Positions 18,340 through 24,461 of a DNA stretch of 64,000 nt are shown here, in pieces. The DNA is from Pedobacter metabolipauper (lineage in GTDB: Bacteria > Bacteroidota > Bacteroidia > Sphingobacteriales > Sphingobacteriaceae), in NCBI RefSeq assembly GCF_004362715.1, contig NZ_SNYC01000003.1, positions 1-64,000 of the forward strand, in the 5' to 3' direction. The translations under genes and the position numbers were made by a program. Numbering within the stretch: the stretch's first letter is position 1; every line of letters starts with the position of its first letter. Under the pieces are notes generated by a model. The model was not told the origin of the DNA. It made no database searches and saw only the letters and a program-made list of their open reading frames with translations.

Positions 18340-18369
18340 CAAATATAATTAATTCTACTAAATTAGTAG
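18340..18369 (-). promoter_or_regulatory. Operator-promoter module 1 (palindrome CTACTA-AAT-TAGTAG plus -7 box)
   Basis: Perfect palindrome at 18355-18369, then TATATTTG (minus strand) at 18340-18347 with a 7-bp gap. The whole module is nearly identical to the one before the cysteine desulfurase riboswitch (AATACTACTAATT.AGTAGA ... ATATTTGCTG). TATATTTG matches the Bacteroidota -7 consensus TAnnTTTG. Confidence 0.7.
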
Positions 18370-18386
18370 TATTTAATTGTTCAATT

Positions 18387-18414
18387 AAAAAGCCGGATCA
18401 GATGACCCGGCTTT
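18387..18414 (-). terminator. Terminator of the tRNA-Cys/PhyH transcript
   Basis: AAAGCCGG / CCGGCTTT stem followed by TTAATT in the leftward direction, 48 bp past the 3' end of tRNA-Cys. Confidence 0.65.
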
Positions 18415-18462
18415 ACTTCAAAAACAAATCTAAACAAAATGAGTACGCTTGGATTTACCAGG

Positions 18463-18533
18463 AGGTCAAGAGCGGATTCGAACCGCTGTAAAAGGTTTTG
18501 CAGACCTCTGCCTAGCCACTCGGCCACTTGACC
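18463..18533 (-). tRNA. tRNA-Cys (GCA)
   Basis: A 71-nt cloverleaf with a fully paired 7-bp acceptor stem (GGTCAAG/CTTGACC), discriminator U, D-arm GCC...GGC, anticodon loop CTGCAAA with GCA, and T-loop TTCGAAT. CCA is not encoded. U73 and the GCA anticodon are standard CysRS identity elements. It lies between the PhyH gene and a terminator. Confidence 0.96.
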
Positions 18534-18611
18534 CTTGAACGAAAAAACAGTTTGCAGGCATCCAGTTTTCGTGTTCTTACGAGGTAGGTAACTATGATTA
18601 CAAGAAGCATG

Positions 18612-19418
18612 TTATTTTACTAAACCGGCGAACCGCTGATAAAATGCGGTTGGACTGTTTTCATTTTTAGGTTCATATTTTCCAGCTATAATTGGTATGT
18701 AAATTACCCTTCTGCGGCTTTCTTCTCCGACTATTGCTGACTGGGCTACACGATGCCATAGCCTTCCATCATGGATCGTAAGATCTCCGGCCTGAGGGGC
18801 TATTGCAATCTCATCCTTATCCGATCTATTGTCTAAGAAATATTTTTTGCGAAATAACAATTGATATAAGCTTTGTTTATGGGTTCCTGCTAAGACCCTT
18901 AATCCCCCGTTATCAGGTTTGATGGTATTTAAATGGATGCCAACGTTGAGCATTGGGTTTAGCTTCTGACCCTGAAATATATCACGGAGGCCGTCGGTAT
19001 GCCAGCCCATCTGGGTAAACTTACTTTCCTCAGCATTTACATAGTGATTTAATACCATGCCGTCTTTTTCTGTGGTACCCAATCTTGCTCCATCGCCTAT
19101 GAGGCTCAGCAAAGTATCAAATCTTGGATCACCGGCAAGTTCAGAGAAAAGATCATGATGCTGATTGATAAAGGCAAACCGCTGCACGATCGTACTGCCG
19201 TCCACATCTTTTCCGTATTTGACTGGTATGCCGTTAACCTTTATTTTTTGGTTTTCGATCCAGCGCTGCTGCACATTTAAAGACGCCTTTACGATGTCTG
19301 CTACAGTTTCTTTTTTGATGAAGTTCTTGAAATGTATAAAGCCATTGCGGTTAAAAAAATCGTGTTGTTCGGTCGTTATTTGGTCTCCCAAAGTAAATCT
19401 CGGATATGAATTGTCCAT
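18612..19418 (-). CDS. Phytanoyl-CoA dioxygenase (PhyH) family Fe(II)/2-oxoglutarate enzyme
   Basis: A 268-residue cytoplasmic protein. The iron triad is visible as HTDG (near residue 140) and the distal His in HDGRLWHRVAQ (near 225); the Arg for 2-oxoglutarate is in ESRRRVIYIP. Start ATG 19418 gives MDNSYPRFTLGDQ and the usual FNRNGFIHFKNFI opening of PhyH proteins. The family hydroxylates varied small molecules, so the substrate is open. A 24-residue peptide containing two cysteines ends 34 bp upstream, and both lie downstream of the second CTACTA-type operator. That context suggests sulfur- or thiol-responsive expression (inference). tRNA-Cys follows on the same strand. Confidence 0.85.
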   Translation of the reverse strand: MDNSYPRFTLGDQITTEQHDFFNRNGFIHFKNFIKKETVADIVKASLNVQQRWIENQKIKVNGIPVKYGKDVDGSTIVQRFAFINQHHDLFSELAGDPRFDTLLSLIGDGARLGTTEKDGMVLNHYVNAEESKFTQMGWHTDGLRDIFQGQKLNPMLNVGIHLNTIKPDNGGLRVLAGTHKQSLYQLLFRKKYFLDNRSDKDEIAIAPQAGDLTIHDGRLWHRVAQSAIVGEESRRRVIYIPIIAGKYEPKNENSPTAFYQRFAGLVK

Positions 19419-19452
19419 GTCTGCAGCATTTAATAGTAAATAATAGATGGTG

Positions 19453-19527
19453 TCAGTTGCTGATGAAGCAACTGCTTAAGCATTGGTCCTGATTGGTGTG
19501 GATCAACAACAGCAATAGCAACAGCAT
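19453..19527 (-). CDS. Putative 24-residue leader peptide (Leu-run, two Cys)
   Basis: ATG 19527 to TGA 19453 reads M, then seven Leu, IHTNQDQC, LSSC, FISN. It ends 34 bp before the PhyH gene and is preceded in frame by TAA. A perfect 6-bp hairpin (AGTTGC/GCAACT, 19455-19473) covers its last codons, with the two Cys codons just at its 5' edge and inside it. This arrangement resembles an attenuator-type uORF that would sense Cys-tRNA or Leu-tRNA. Alternative: a chance short frame. It is too short for normal gene finding. Confidence 0.4.
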   Translation of the reverse strand: MLLLLLLLIHTNQDQCLSSCFISN

Positions 19528-19601
19528 GCGCCTTTAGAGAAGGGCATTCGCATTCGGTATGCGGTAAGTATATGTTGCGTTTTAATCATTTAAAATAAAG
19601 T

Positions 19602-19616
19602 CTACTATTTTGGTAG
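19602..19616 (-). promoter_or_regulatory. Operator module 2 (CTACTA-TTT-TGGTAG)
   Basis: One mismatch from a perfect 6-3-6 palindrome. On the minus strand it is followed by ACTTTATTT and a weak -7 box (TAAATGAT), matching the spacing seen in module 3. It would drive the leader peptide and the PhyH gene. The rest of 19419-19601 holds the leader peptide and nothing else recognised. Confidence 0.6.
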
Positions 19617-19689
19617 ACATTACAAATGTAGAGAAATATTTATAATATCAAATTATTTTTAATAATATTTATTTTATGTGGGTATAAAC

Positions 19690-20475
19690 TTATTTATGCC
19701 CGTATAAACCTGCTGTAATGCGCTCAATGAGGCGTTTGGGTAAATGTTTTACTCCAAATGACGATAGTTTATTTAAGAAGCCGGGAACAATTTCTGCTTT
19801 CTTATGAAACATTCCATCCAGTCCGGTCTTTGCCACATCGCTTGCAGCGCTATTAAACTTCTCTGCCAGGCTGGCCAGTACATCCATACCTGCACGGCTT
19901 GCAAAGCCTGTTGCAGTAGGACCGGGGCAAAGACAGCTCACTGAGATGGTTGTGTCTTTAAGTTCGTAGCGTAATGCCCTGCTGTATGAAAGGATAAATG
20001 ATTTGCTGGCCGAGTATATTGCTAAGGTTGGTACTGCCTGATAGGCTGCGGTACTCGATACATTTAAAATATAGGCTTGCTGCTGGTTGTGCAACAGGGG
20101 TAATAATAAGTATGTCAATTCTACAACCGCACTTATATTGAGTTTTAGCATGTTCATCTGGCTGGCAAGCGTTAGCGTTTCGAAATTCCCCCAGAGTCCG
20201 TATCCGGCATTGTTGATCAGCACCGATAACGCTGTGGTATGTGTGCTGCACCATTTTGATACGCTGGATGCAGCATCATCTATAGAAAGATCACAGGAAA
20301 AGTAGTGGGCTTCAACAGGATATTCCTGTTGAATGTATTCAGAAAGTCTGATGAGCTCATCTTCTGATCGTGCTACCAGCAACAGGTTATAACCAGAACG
20401 GGCAAGTGATAGCGCCATTTCTTTTCCAATGCCTTTACTTGCTCCTGTAATTAACGCGTATTTTACTGCTGTCAT
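19690..20475 (-). CDS. Short-chain dehydrogenase/reductase (classical SDR)
   Basis: A 261-residue protein with the classical SDR set: nucleotide-binding TGASKGIGKE (near residue 11), NNAGYG (near 88), Ser in NVSSTAAYQ (near 140) and catalytic YSASK (near 153). The basic residue in VAR at the end of beta 2 suggests NADPH preference. Substrate unknown. It follows the CAU-anticodon tRNA on the same strand, separated by a 12-bp hairpin, so tRNA and mRNA may share a primary transcript from the promoter at 20641-20648 (inference). Confidence 0.88.
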   Translation of the reverse strand: MTAVKYALITGASKGIGKEMALSLARSGYNLLLVARSEDELIRLSEYIQQEYPVEAHYFSCDLSIDDAASSVSKWCSTHTTALSVLINNAGYGLWGNFETLTLASQMNMLKLNISAVVELTYLLLPLLHNQQQAYILNVSSTAAYQAVPTLAIYSASKSFILSYSRALRYELKDTTISVSCLCPGPTATGFASRAGMDVLASLAEKFNSAASDVAKTGLDGMFHKKAEIVPGFLNKLSSFGVKHLPKRLIERITAGLYGHK

Positions 20476-20492
20476 TTAAGTGGATTACCTAT

Positions 20493-20522
20493 ATCTAAGG
20501 CTATCTGCACATAGCCTTAGAT
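20493..20522 (-). repeat. Perfect 12-bp hairpin between the CAU tRNA and the SDR gene
   Basis: ATCTAAGGCTAT / ATAGCCTTAGAT with a 6-nt loop. No T-run follows in the leftward direction, so it is not a standard terminator. It may protect or help process the tRNA 3' end or separate it from the SDR mRNA. Confidence 0.65.
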
Positions 20523-20529
20523 GATCTAG

Positions 20530-20600
20530 ACGTCATGGGCGGGATCGAACCGCCCTTAAAGGTTTATGAAACCTGTGCCTAACCACTCGGCCACATGACT
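20530..20600 (-). tRNA. tRNA-Cys-like tRNA with CAU anticodon and unpaired 1:72
   Basis: A 71-nt cloverleaf colinear with the tRNA-Cys at 18463-18533: about 55 of 71 positions are identical, including the whole D-arm region, U73 and length. The anticodon loop is TTCATAA (CAU). Two stem differences are compensated (6:67 A-U to U-A; 49:65 A-U to G-C), which indicates selection on folding. Position 1:72 is A:G (unpaired, as in initiators) and 27:43 is C:U. Automated tools would likely call it tRNA-Met or tRNA-Ile2. The three G-C pairs of a standard initiator anticodon stem are absent. Charging identity is unknown. Confidence 0.85.
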
Positions 20601-20640
20601 ATTTTGAATAGGATCAGTGCATAATATCACTGGCTGCCGG

Positions 20641-20698
20641 CAAATATATACTATTTTAAAATAAATACTACTAATTGAGTAGACTTTATTTATATTTG
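20641..20698. promoter_or_regulatory. Operator module 3 between divergent promoters (CAU tRNA/SDR and SAM riboswitch/desulfurase)
   Basis: Palindrome CTACTA-ATT-GAGTAG at 20668-20682 (one arm mismatch). The rightward -7 box TATATTTG is at 20691-20698, 8 bp after the palindrome, so the operator overlaps the -33 region. The leftward -7 box TATATTTG (minus strand) is at 20641-20648, 40 bp before the CAU tRNA. One site could therefore control both directions. Confidence 0.65.
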
Positions 20699-20727
20699 CT
20701 GCCATACATCGTTCTATTATTTATTTA

Positions 20728-20822
20728 CTTATCCAGAAAGACTGAGGGAAAGGCCCTTTGACGTCTTAGCAACCTGTTTCTAATAAGGTGCTAACTCCTT
20801 CCGGCAATGCCGGACAGATAAG
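20728..20822 (+). promoter_or_regulatory. SAM-I (S-box) riboswitch
   Basis: The P1 stem is CTTATC (20728) paired with GATAAG (ending 20822). The conserved core is present in order: CAGA, CTGAGGGA, GGCCCTTTGA, GTCTTAGCAACC, AAGGTGCTAACTCC and then the variable P4 (CCGGCAATGCCGG). These are the standard SAM-I conserved blocks. Binding of S-adenosylmethionine normally turns expression off. It lies 55 bp before the desulfurase gene. Confidence 0.93.
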
Positions 20823-20830
20823 ATCAACTC

Positions 20831-20875
20831 CAATCGATCTGAATAGGTTTTATTTTTTCACTTAAAAATCGATTG
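20831..20875 (+). promoter_or_regulatory. Likely expression-platform hairpin of the SAM riboswitch
   Basis: CAATCGAT (20831-20838) pairs perfectly with ATCGATTG (20868-20875), ending two bases before the ATG at 20878. No U-run follows the stem, so control is probably translational, by masking the start region. Confidence 0.55.
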
Positions 20876-20877
20876 AA

Positions 20878-22041
20878 ATGAGAATTTACCTGGACAACGC
20901 AGCTACTACACCTTTAAGCAGAGAAGTTTTCTTAGCTATGGAACCTTTTCTTTTTGAGAATTTTGGCAATCCTTCTTCTTCGCACTTTTATGGCCGGAAG
21001 GCTAAAGCTGCGGTTGAGTTATCAAGAAATACAATTGCTGAATTATTAAATACCGACCCGAATCACATTGTCTTTACTTCAGGAGGTACTGAAGCGGACA
21101 ATATCGCCATTCTTTCTGCAATTCATACAAATGGGATCAAAGTTGCGATTACTTCTCATTTTGAACATCATGCCGTACTCAATACTTTAAAAAGCCTGCA
21201 GCAGAAAGGAATTATTCAATTGATCTATTTGAATCATGATGATCATGGTAATTTATCTGTGACCCATTTGGAACAACTTTTAAGCACGCATGGCCATGCA
21301 TTTGTTTCGGTAATGCATGGAAATAATGAGATTGGAAATTTGAATGACATTGAGTTGATTGCTGAAATTTGTTGTAGGTACGGCGCTATTTTTCATTCGG
21401 ATACCGTTCAAACGATGGGGCACTATCAGTATGATACTAAAAATCTTAAAGTGGATTTTTTAGTTGGATCGGCACATAAATTTCACGGGCCTAAAGGAGT
21501 TGGATTTTTATACAACCGGGCATCATCGGCTGTTCAGCCATTAATCCATGGTGGGGCACAGGAGAAGGGACAGCGAAGCGGAACAGAAAATGTGACGGGT
21601 ATTGTTGGTCTGGCTAAAGCACTGGAACTTACTCAAATGAACCCTGTTTTTTATCAAAACCAGATCAGCAGTCTGAAAGAGCGGATGATTACAAAGTTGC
21701 TTGACCGGATTCCTGGTATAAAGTTTAATGGCAATTCATCAAATAAAGAGCTGAGTGTTTCTAAGGTCCTTAGTGTTTCATTTCCGGATAATGGTCTTGG
21801 GCAAACCGTTTTAGATTATCTGGATTTGAACCAGATCTGTGCATCCGGAGGAAGTGCATGCAGCAGTCGCTCTGCATCGGGTTCACATGTTCTTCGTGCA
21901 TTGGGAAATGAGCATGGAACAACCATCCGGTTTTCTTTTAGCCGCTATAATACTGCTGAAGAGATTGATTATGTAGTGGAGAAACTGGTTAAGTTTAATG
22001 AAGATGCTGTTGAACAGGTAATTTGTTTTGCTGCCAATTGA
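20878..22041 (+). CDS. Cysteine desulfurase (NifS/IscS-like, class V aminotransferase fold)
   Basis: A 387-residue PLP enzyme. Seen: YLDNAATTPL at the start, FTSGGTEADN near residue 64, the PLP Lys in GSAHKFHGPKG near 201, HGGAQEKGQRSGTENV near 227 and the active Cys in ASGGSACSSRSASGSH near 326. The short loop around the active Cys (SGSACSS) fits group I NifS/IscS. It moves sulfur from cysteine to acceptors for Fe-S clusters or thio-cofactors. No iscU or iscR follows, so it may not be the housekeeping IscS. Control by a SAM-I riboswitch is unusual for a desulfurase and suggests a role in sulfur-amino-acid balance (inference). Confidence 0.92.
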   Translation: MRIYLDNAATTPLSREVFLAMEPFLFENFGNPSSSHFYGRKAKAAVELSRNTIAELLNTDPNHIVFTSGGTEADNIAILSAIHTNGIKVAITSHFEHHAVLNTLKSLQQKGIIQLIYLNHDDHGNLSVTHLEQLLSTHGHAFVSVMHGNNEIGNLNDIELIAEICCRYGAIFHSDTVQTMGHYQYDTKNLKVDFLVGSAHKFHGPKGVGFLYNRASSAVQPLIHGGAQEKGQRSGTENVTGIVGLAKALELTQMNPVFYQNQISSLKERMITKLLDRIPGIKFNGNSSNKELSVSKVLSVSFPDNGLGQTVLDYLDLNQICASGGSACSSRSASGSHVLRALGNEHGTTIRFSFSRYNTAEEIDYVVEKLVKFNEDAVEQVICFAAN

Positions 22042-22191
22042 TAAAACCAGTAGCATACCGTCAAGAGCAGATCATAGACTGTTATAACCGAAATGTTTGA
22101 ATTTTATATGTAATGCTTTGAATCTTACAATTTTTAAAAGAGACCTGTGCTTACATTTGTACTTATCAAATCACAATATAAATAGGACCCT

Positions 22192-22383
22192 ATGATCACT
22201 ACTCAAACTAACGAAAACTTTTCTTGTTTCTTATTAAAAGATTATGCTGCTGTCTGCAAATCTTCGATAATGGATCTTAATATAAACCTTGGTGAGGTAA
22301 ACCAATTGATGGACAGTATTTTTGTAAAGCAGCAATTAAATTTAGATGAGGAAATGCTGTATTATTTAGCGATATCCGGATAA
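22192..22383 (+). CDS. Small hypothetical protein, 63 residues
   Basis: Not recognised. It is preceded by a fitting -7 box (TACATTTG near 22153-22160) about 35 bp before the ATG, which supports it as a real gene. The protein has three cysteines or thiol-adjacent residues early on (NFSCFLL, AAVCKSS) and an acidic helical C-terminus (NLDEEMLYYLAISG). The word ATGTTTGAATTTT occurs both before (about 22092) and just after the gene (22383). It lies between the desulfurase and an AraC regulator. Confidence 0.45.
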   Translation: MITTQTNENFSCFLLKDYAAVCKSSIMDLNINLGEVNQLMDSIFVKQQLNLDEEMLYYLAISG

Positions 22384-22471
22384 TGTTTGAATTTTGTAAT
22401 CATTGGTTTGATCTTAGTAATGGGATCACCTTTTAATTCCTTAATTTTACTTCAGTTTAAATCCTATTGCT

Positions 22472-23377
22472 ATGATCGCTAAAACAGAAACACTGGAAGA
22501 TTTTTATAAACATAAGCTTGATTACCTGCCTTTAAACCTGCAAAAGGATATGGGTCATTTTAATGTGTTTAGAACGGAAGATTGCTTGGGCCCAGGTGCC
22601 AGACCTGTTGCGTACAGCAGGAGGGACTTTTACAAAATCGCTTTGATCCGCGGAAAGAATGTGTATCACTACGCAGATAAGAGCTTAGAGGTAGATGGAA
22701 CTACGCTGATGTTTTTTAATCCGCAGGTTCCTTATACATTTGAGTCTATGTCTGACGATACAACCGGTTATTTTTGCATTTTCTCTAAATCTTTTTTTAC
22801 AGAAAGGATCATTGGCGGTTTAAAGGAACTGCCTATGTACGCATTAGGCGGGAAACCGGCCTATCATCTGGATGATAAACAAGACCAGCACATTAGCTCT
22901 ATATTTGTCCGGATGCTGGAAGAGATTGATTCTGACTATGCGTTTAAGTATGATCTGCTTAGAAACTATATAACAGAGATTACTCATTTTGCATTAAAAT
23001 CCAGGCCTTCTGAAAGTCTTCACCTTCATGTGGATGCCAAAACCAGGATAACTTCTGTATTTACTGAATTGCTGGAACGTCAGTTTCCAATTGAAACCCC
23101 GTCACAACGTTTTAATATGCGTTCGGCTAAAGATTTTGCAGATCAGCTGGCTGTACATGTAAACCATTTGAACAGGGCAATCAAAGAAACTACAGGTAAA
23201 ACGACTACCAATGTTATTGCGGAGCGGTTAACTAAAGAAGCAAAGTCTTTATTAAGACATACGGACTGGAATGTTTCTGAAATTGCCTATTGCCTCGGCT
23301 TTGAAGAACCAGCCCACTTTAACAATTTCTTTAAGAAACAAACCCAGTTTACTCCTTCCTATTTCAGAACTGCTTAA
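22472..23377 (+). CDS. AraC-family transcriptional regulator
   Basis: A 301-residue protein. The N-terminal part is a cupin-like sensor (TLMFFNPQVPYTFES near residue 85). The C-terminal 100 residues hold two helix-turn-helix motifs (FADQLAVHVNHLNRAIKE near 218, then WNVSEIAYCLGFEEPAHFNNFF near 268). This is the type that regulates nearby metabolic or efflux genes; targets are not evident. The 333-bp gap to the TetR gene contains only AT-rich sequence, plus the TetR operator/promoter at its end. Confidence 0.9.
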   Translation: MIAKTETLEDFYKHKLDYLPLNLQKDMGHFNVFRTEDCLGPGARPVAYSRRDFYKIALIRGKNVYHYADKSLEVDGTTLMFFNPQVPYTFESMSDDTTGYFCIFSKSFFTERIIGGLKELPMYALGGKPAYHLDDKQDQHISSIFVRMLEEIDSDYAFKYDLLRNYITEITHFALKSRPSESLHLHVDAKTRITSVFTELLERQFPIETPSQRFNMRSAKDFADQLAVHVNHLNRAIKETTGKTTTNVIAERLTKEAKSLLRHTDWNVSEIAYCLGFEEPAHFNNFFKKQTQFTPSYFRTA

Positions 23378-23671
23378 GAAAAGCCAGGCTTACTAATCCA
23401 TTCGTATTATATTCATTTGCAGTTCATCATGGAATCAAACCGTAGCCAATTATTGTATTAGCAAGTTCTTAAGATGAACAGGTCTTTAAGTGTCGAGGCT
23501 TAAGTGAATACGATTCAATCCAACAACAAGAATAAATTCGGGTAATACAAATTCAATTCATTTAGAAAACATTAATCCTGAACATCAATATTTGATTTAA
23601 GATGTTGATTTTATATTAAACCACTAATAAATAATATGTTATAAAAATATTGTTAATTAGGCTTTGAAATA

Positions 23672-23693
23672 TAAACAGTGTTTAGTATATTTG
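23672..23693 (+). promoter_or_regulatory. TetR promoter with overlapping palindromic operator
   Basis: The perfect 13-bp palindrome TAAACA-G-TGTTTA at 23672-23684 is followed directly by the -7 box TATATTTG at 23686-23693, 17 bp before the TetR ATG. Fits autoregulation. Confidence 0.75.
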
Positions 23694-23710
23694 CAGTGTT
23701 AATATTGATT

Positions 23711-24328
23711 ATGGCAATTAAAGACAGAAAAGAACGGGAAAAACTGGATAAGCGCAAGCTGATCATTGAATCTGCTACCCGGCTTTTTTTGGAGATGGGT
23801 TATGAAAAAACCTCTATCCGTACCATTGCTGATGACATTGAATACAGTCCTGCAACCATTTACCTTTATTTTAAGGAAAAAGATGAGATCTTTTTCGTTC
23901 TTCATGAGCAGGGTTTTGATATTCTTAATAAGGAATTTGCCACACTTGGATCTATTAAGGATCCGTTTAAACGGCTTGCTGCTATGGGTAAAGCATATCT
24001 GGATTTTGCGTTTAAAAATCCGGATTACTATGATCTGATGTTTATTATGCGCGCACCTTTAACTGAAATTGCATGCCATGATAAATGGGAAGCTGGAGAT
24101 GCGGCTATATCGCATTTATTTAAGGGTGTATCAGAATGTATTGATCAGAAGTTGATTAGAGATGGTGATGTTTTCATGATCTCAATGACAATCTGGTCTT
24201 ATGTACATGGTGTAGCCTCGCTGCACATTCGTGAACGTTTTAAATCGGTTAAGGAATCTGGAGATGGCGAGATCCAGAAGATGTTGAAAACTTCCCTGGA
24301 TTATTTTTTAGCCGGGCTTAAGGTGTAG
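23711..24328 (+). CDS. TetR/AcrR-family repressor of the adjacent efflux operon
   Basis: A 205-residue protein. Start is ATG 23711 because the promoter lies just upstream; a longer frame from 23678 would begin inside the operator. The HTH is at residues 15-60 (ATRLFLEMGYEKTSIRTIAD, then YSPATIYLYFKEKDEIF). The C-terminal ligand/dimer domain shows a typical WHG/TetR_C pattern (MTIWSYVHGVASLH). Three copies of a TAAACA-N-TGTTTA palindrome flank it, one on its own promoter and two before the tolC-like gene. It is therefore very likely the local repressor, released by a compound that the pump exports (inference). Confidence 0.92.
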   Translation: MAIKDRKEREKLDKRKLIIESATRLFLEMGYEKTSIRTIADDIEYSPATIYLYFKEKDEIFFVLHEQGFDILNKEFATLGSIKDPFKRLAAMGKAYLDFAFKNPDYYDLMFIMRAPLTEIACHDKWEAGDAAISHLFKGVSECIDQKLIRDGDVFMISMTIWSYVHGVASLHIRERFKSVKESGDGEIQKMLKTSLDYFLAGLKV

Positions 24329-24348
24329 CCTTTTTTTAATACCTGATA

Positions 24349-24361
24349 TAAACACTGTTTA
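24349..24361 (+). promoter_or_regulatory. TetR operator copy 2
   Basis: Perfect palindrome TAAACA-C-TGTTTA, 113 bp before the efflux operon start. Confidence 0.7.
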
Positions 24362-24424
24362 GTAAAAAATCAACGATTATACTTTTTAAACAATTAAAGA
24401 ATCAGCCATTATGACCTCCGTAAG

Positions 24425-24437
24425 TAAACACTGTTCA
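24425..24437 (+). promoter_or_regulatory. TetR operator copy 3
   Basis: TAAACA-C-TGTTCA, one mismatch from the palindrome, 24 bp before the tolC-like ATG. Confidence 0.6.
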
Positions 24438-24461
24438 TTAACTAAACGATGAGATAATAAG

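Noticed and set aside
20530..20600. Plain tRNA-Met or initiator tRNA
   Set aside because: U73, length and overall sequence follow tRNA-Cys, and the three G-C pairs of initiator anticodon stems are missing.
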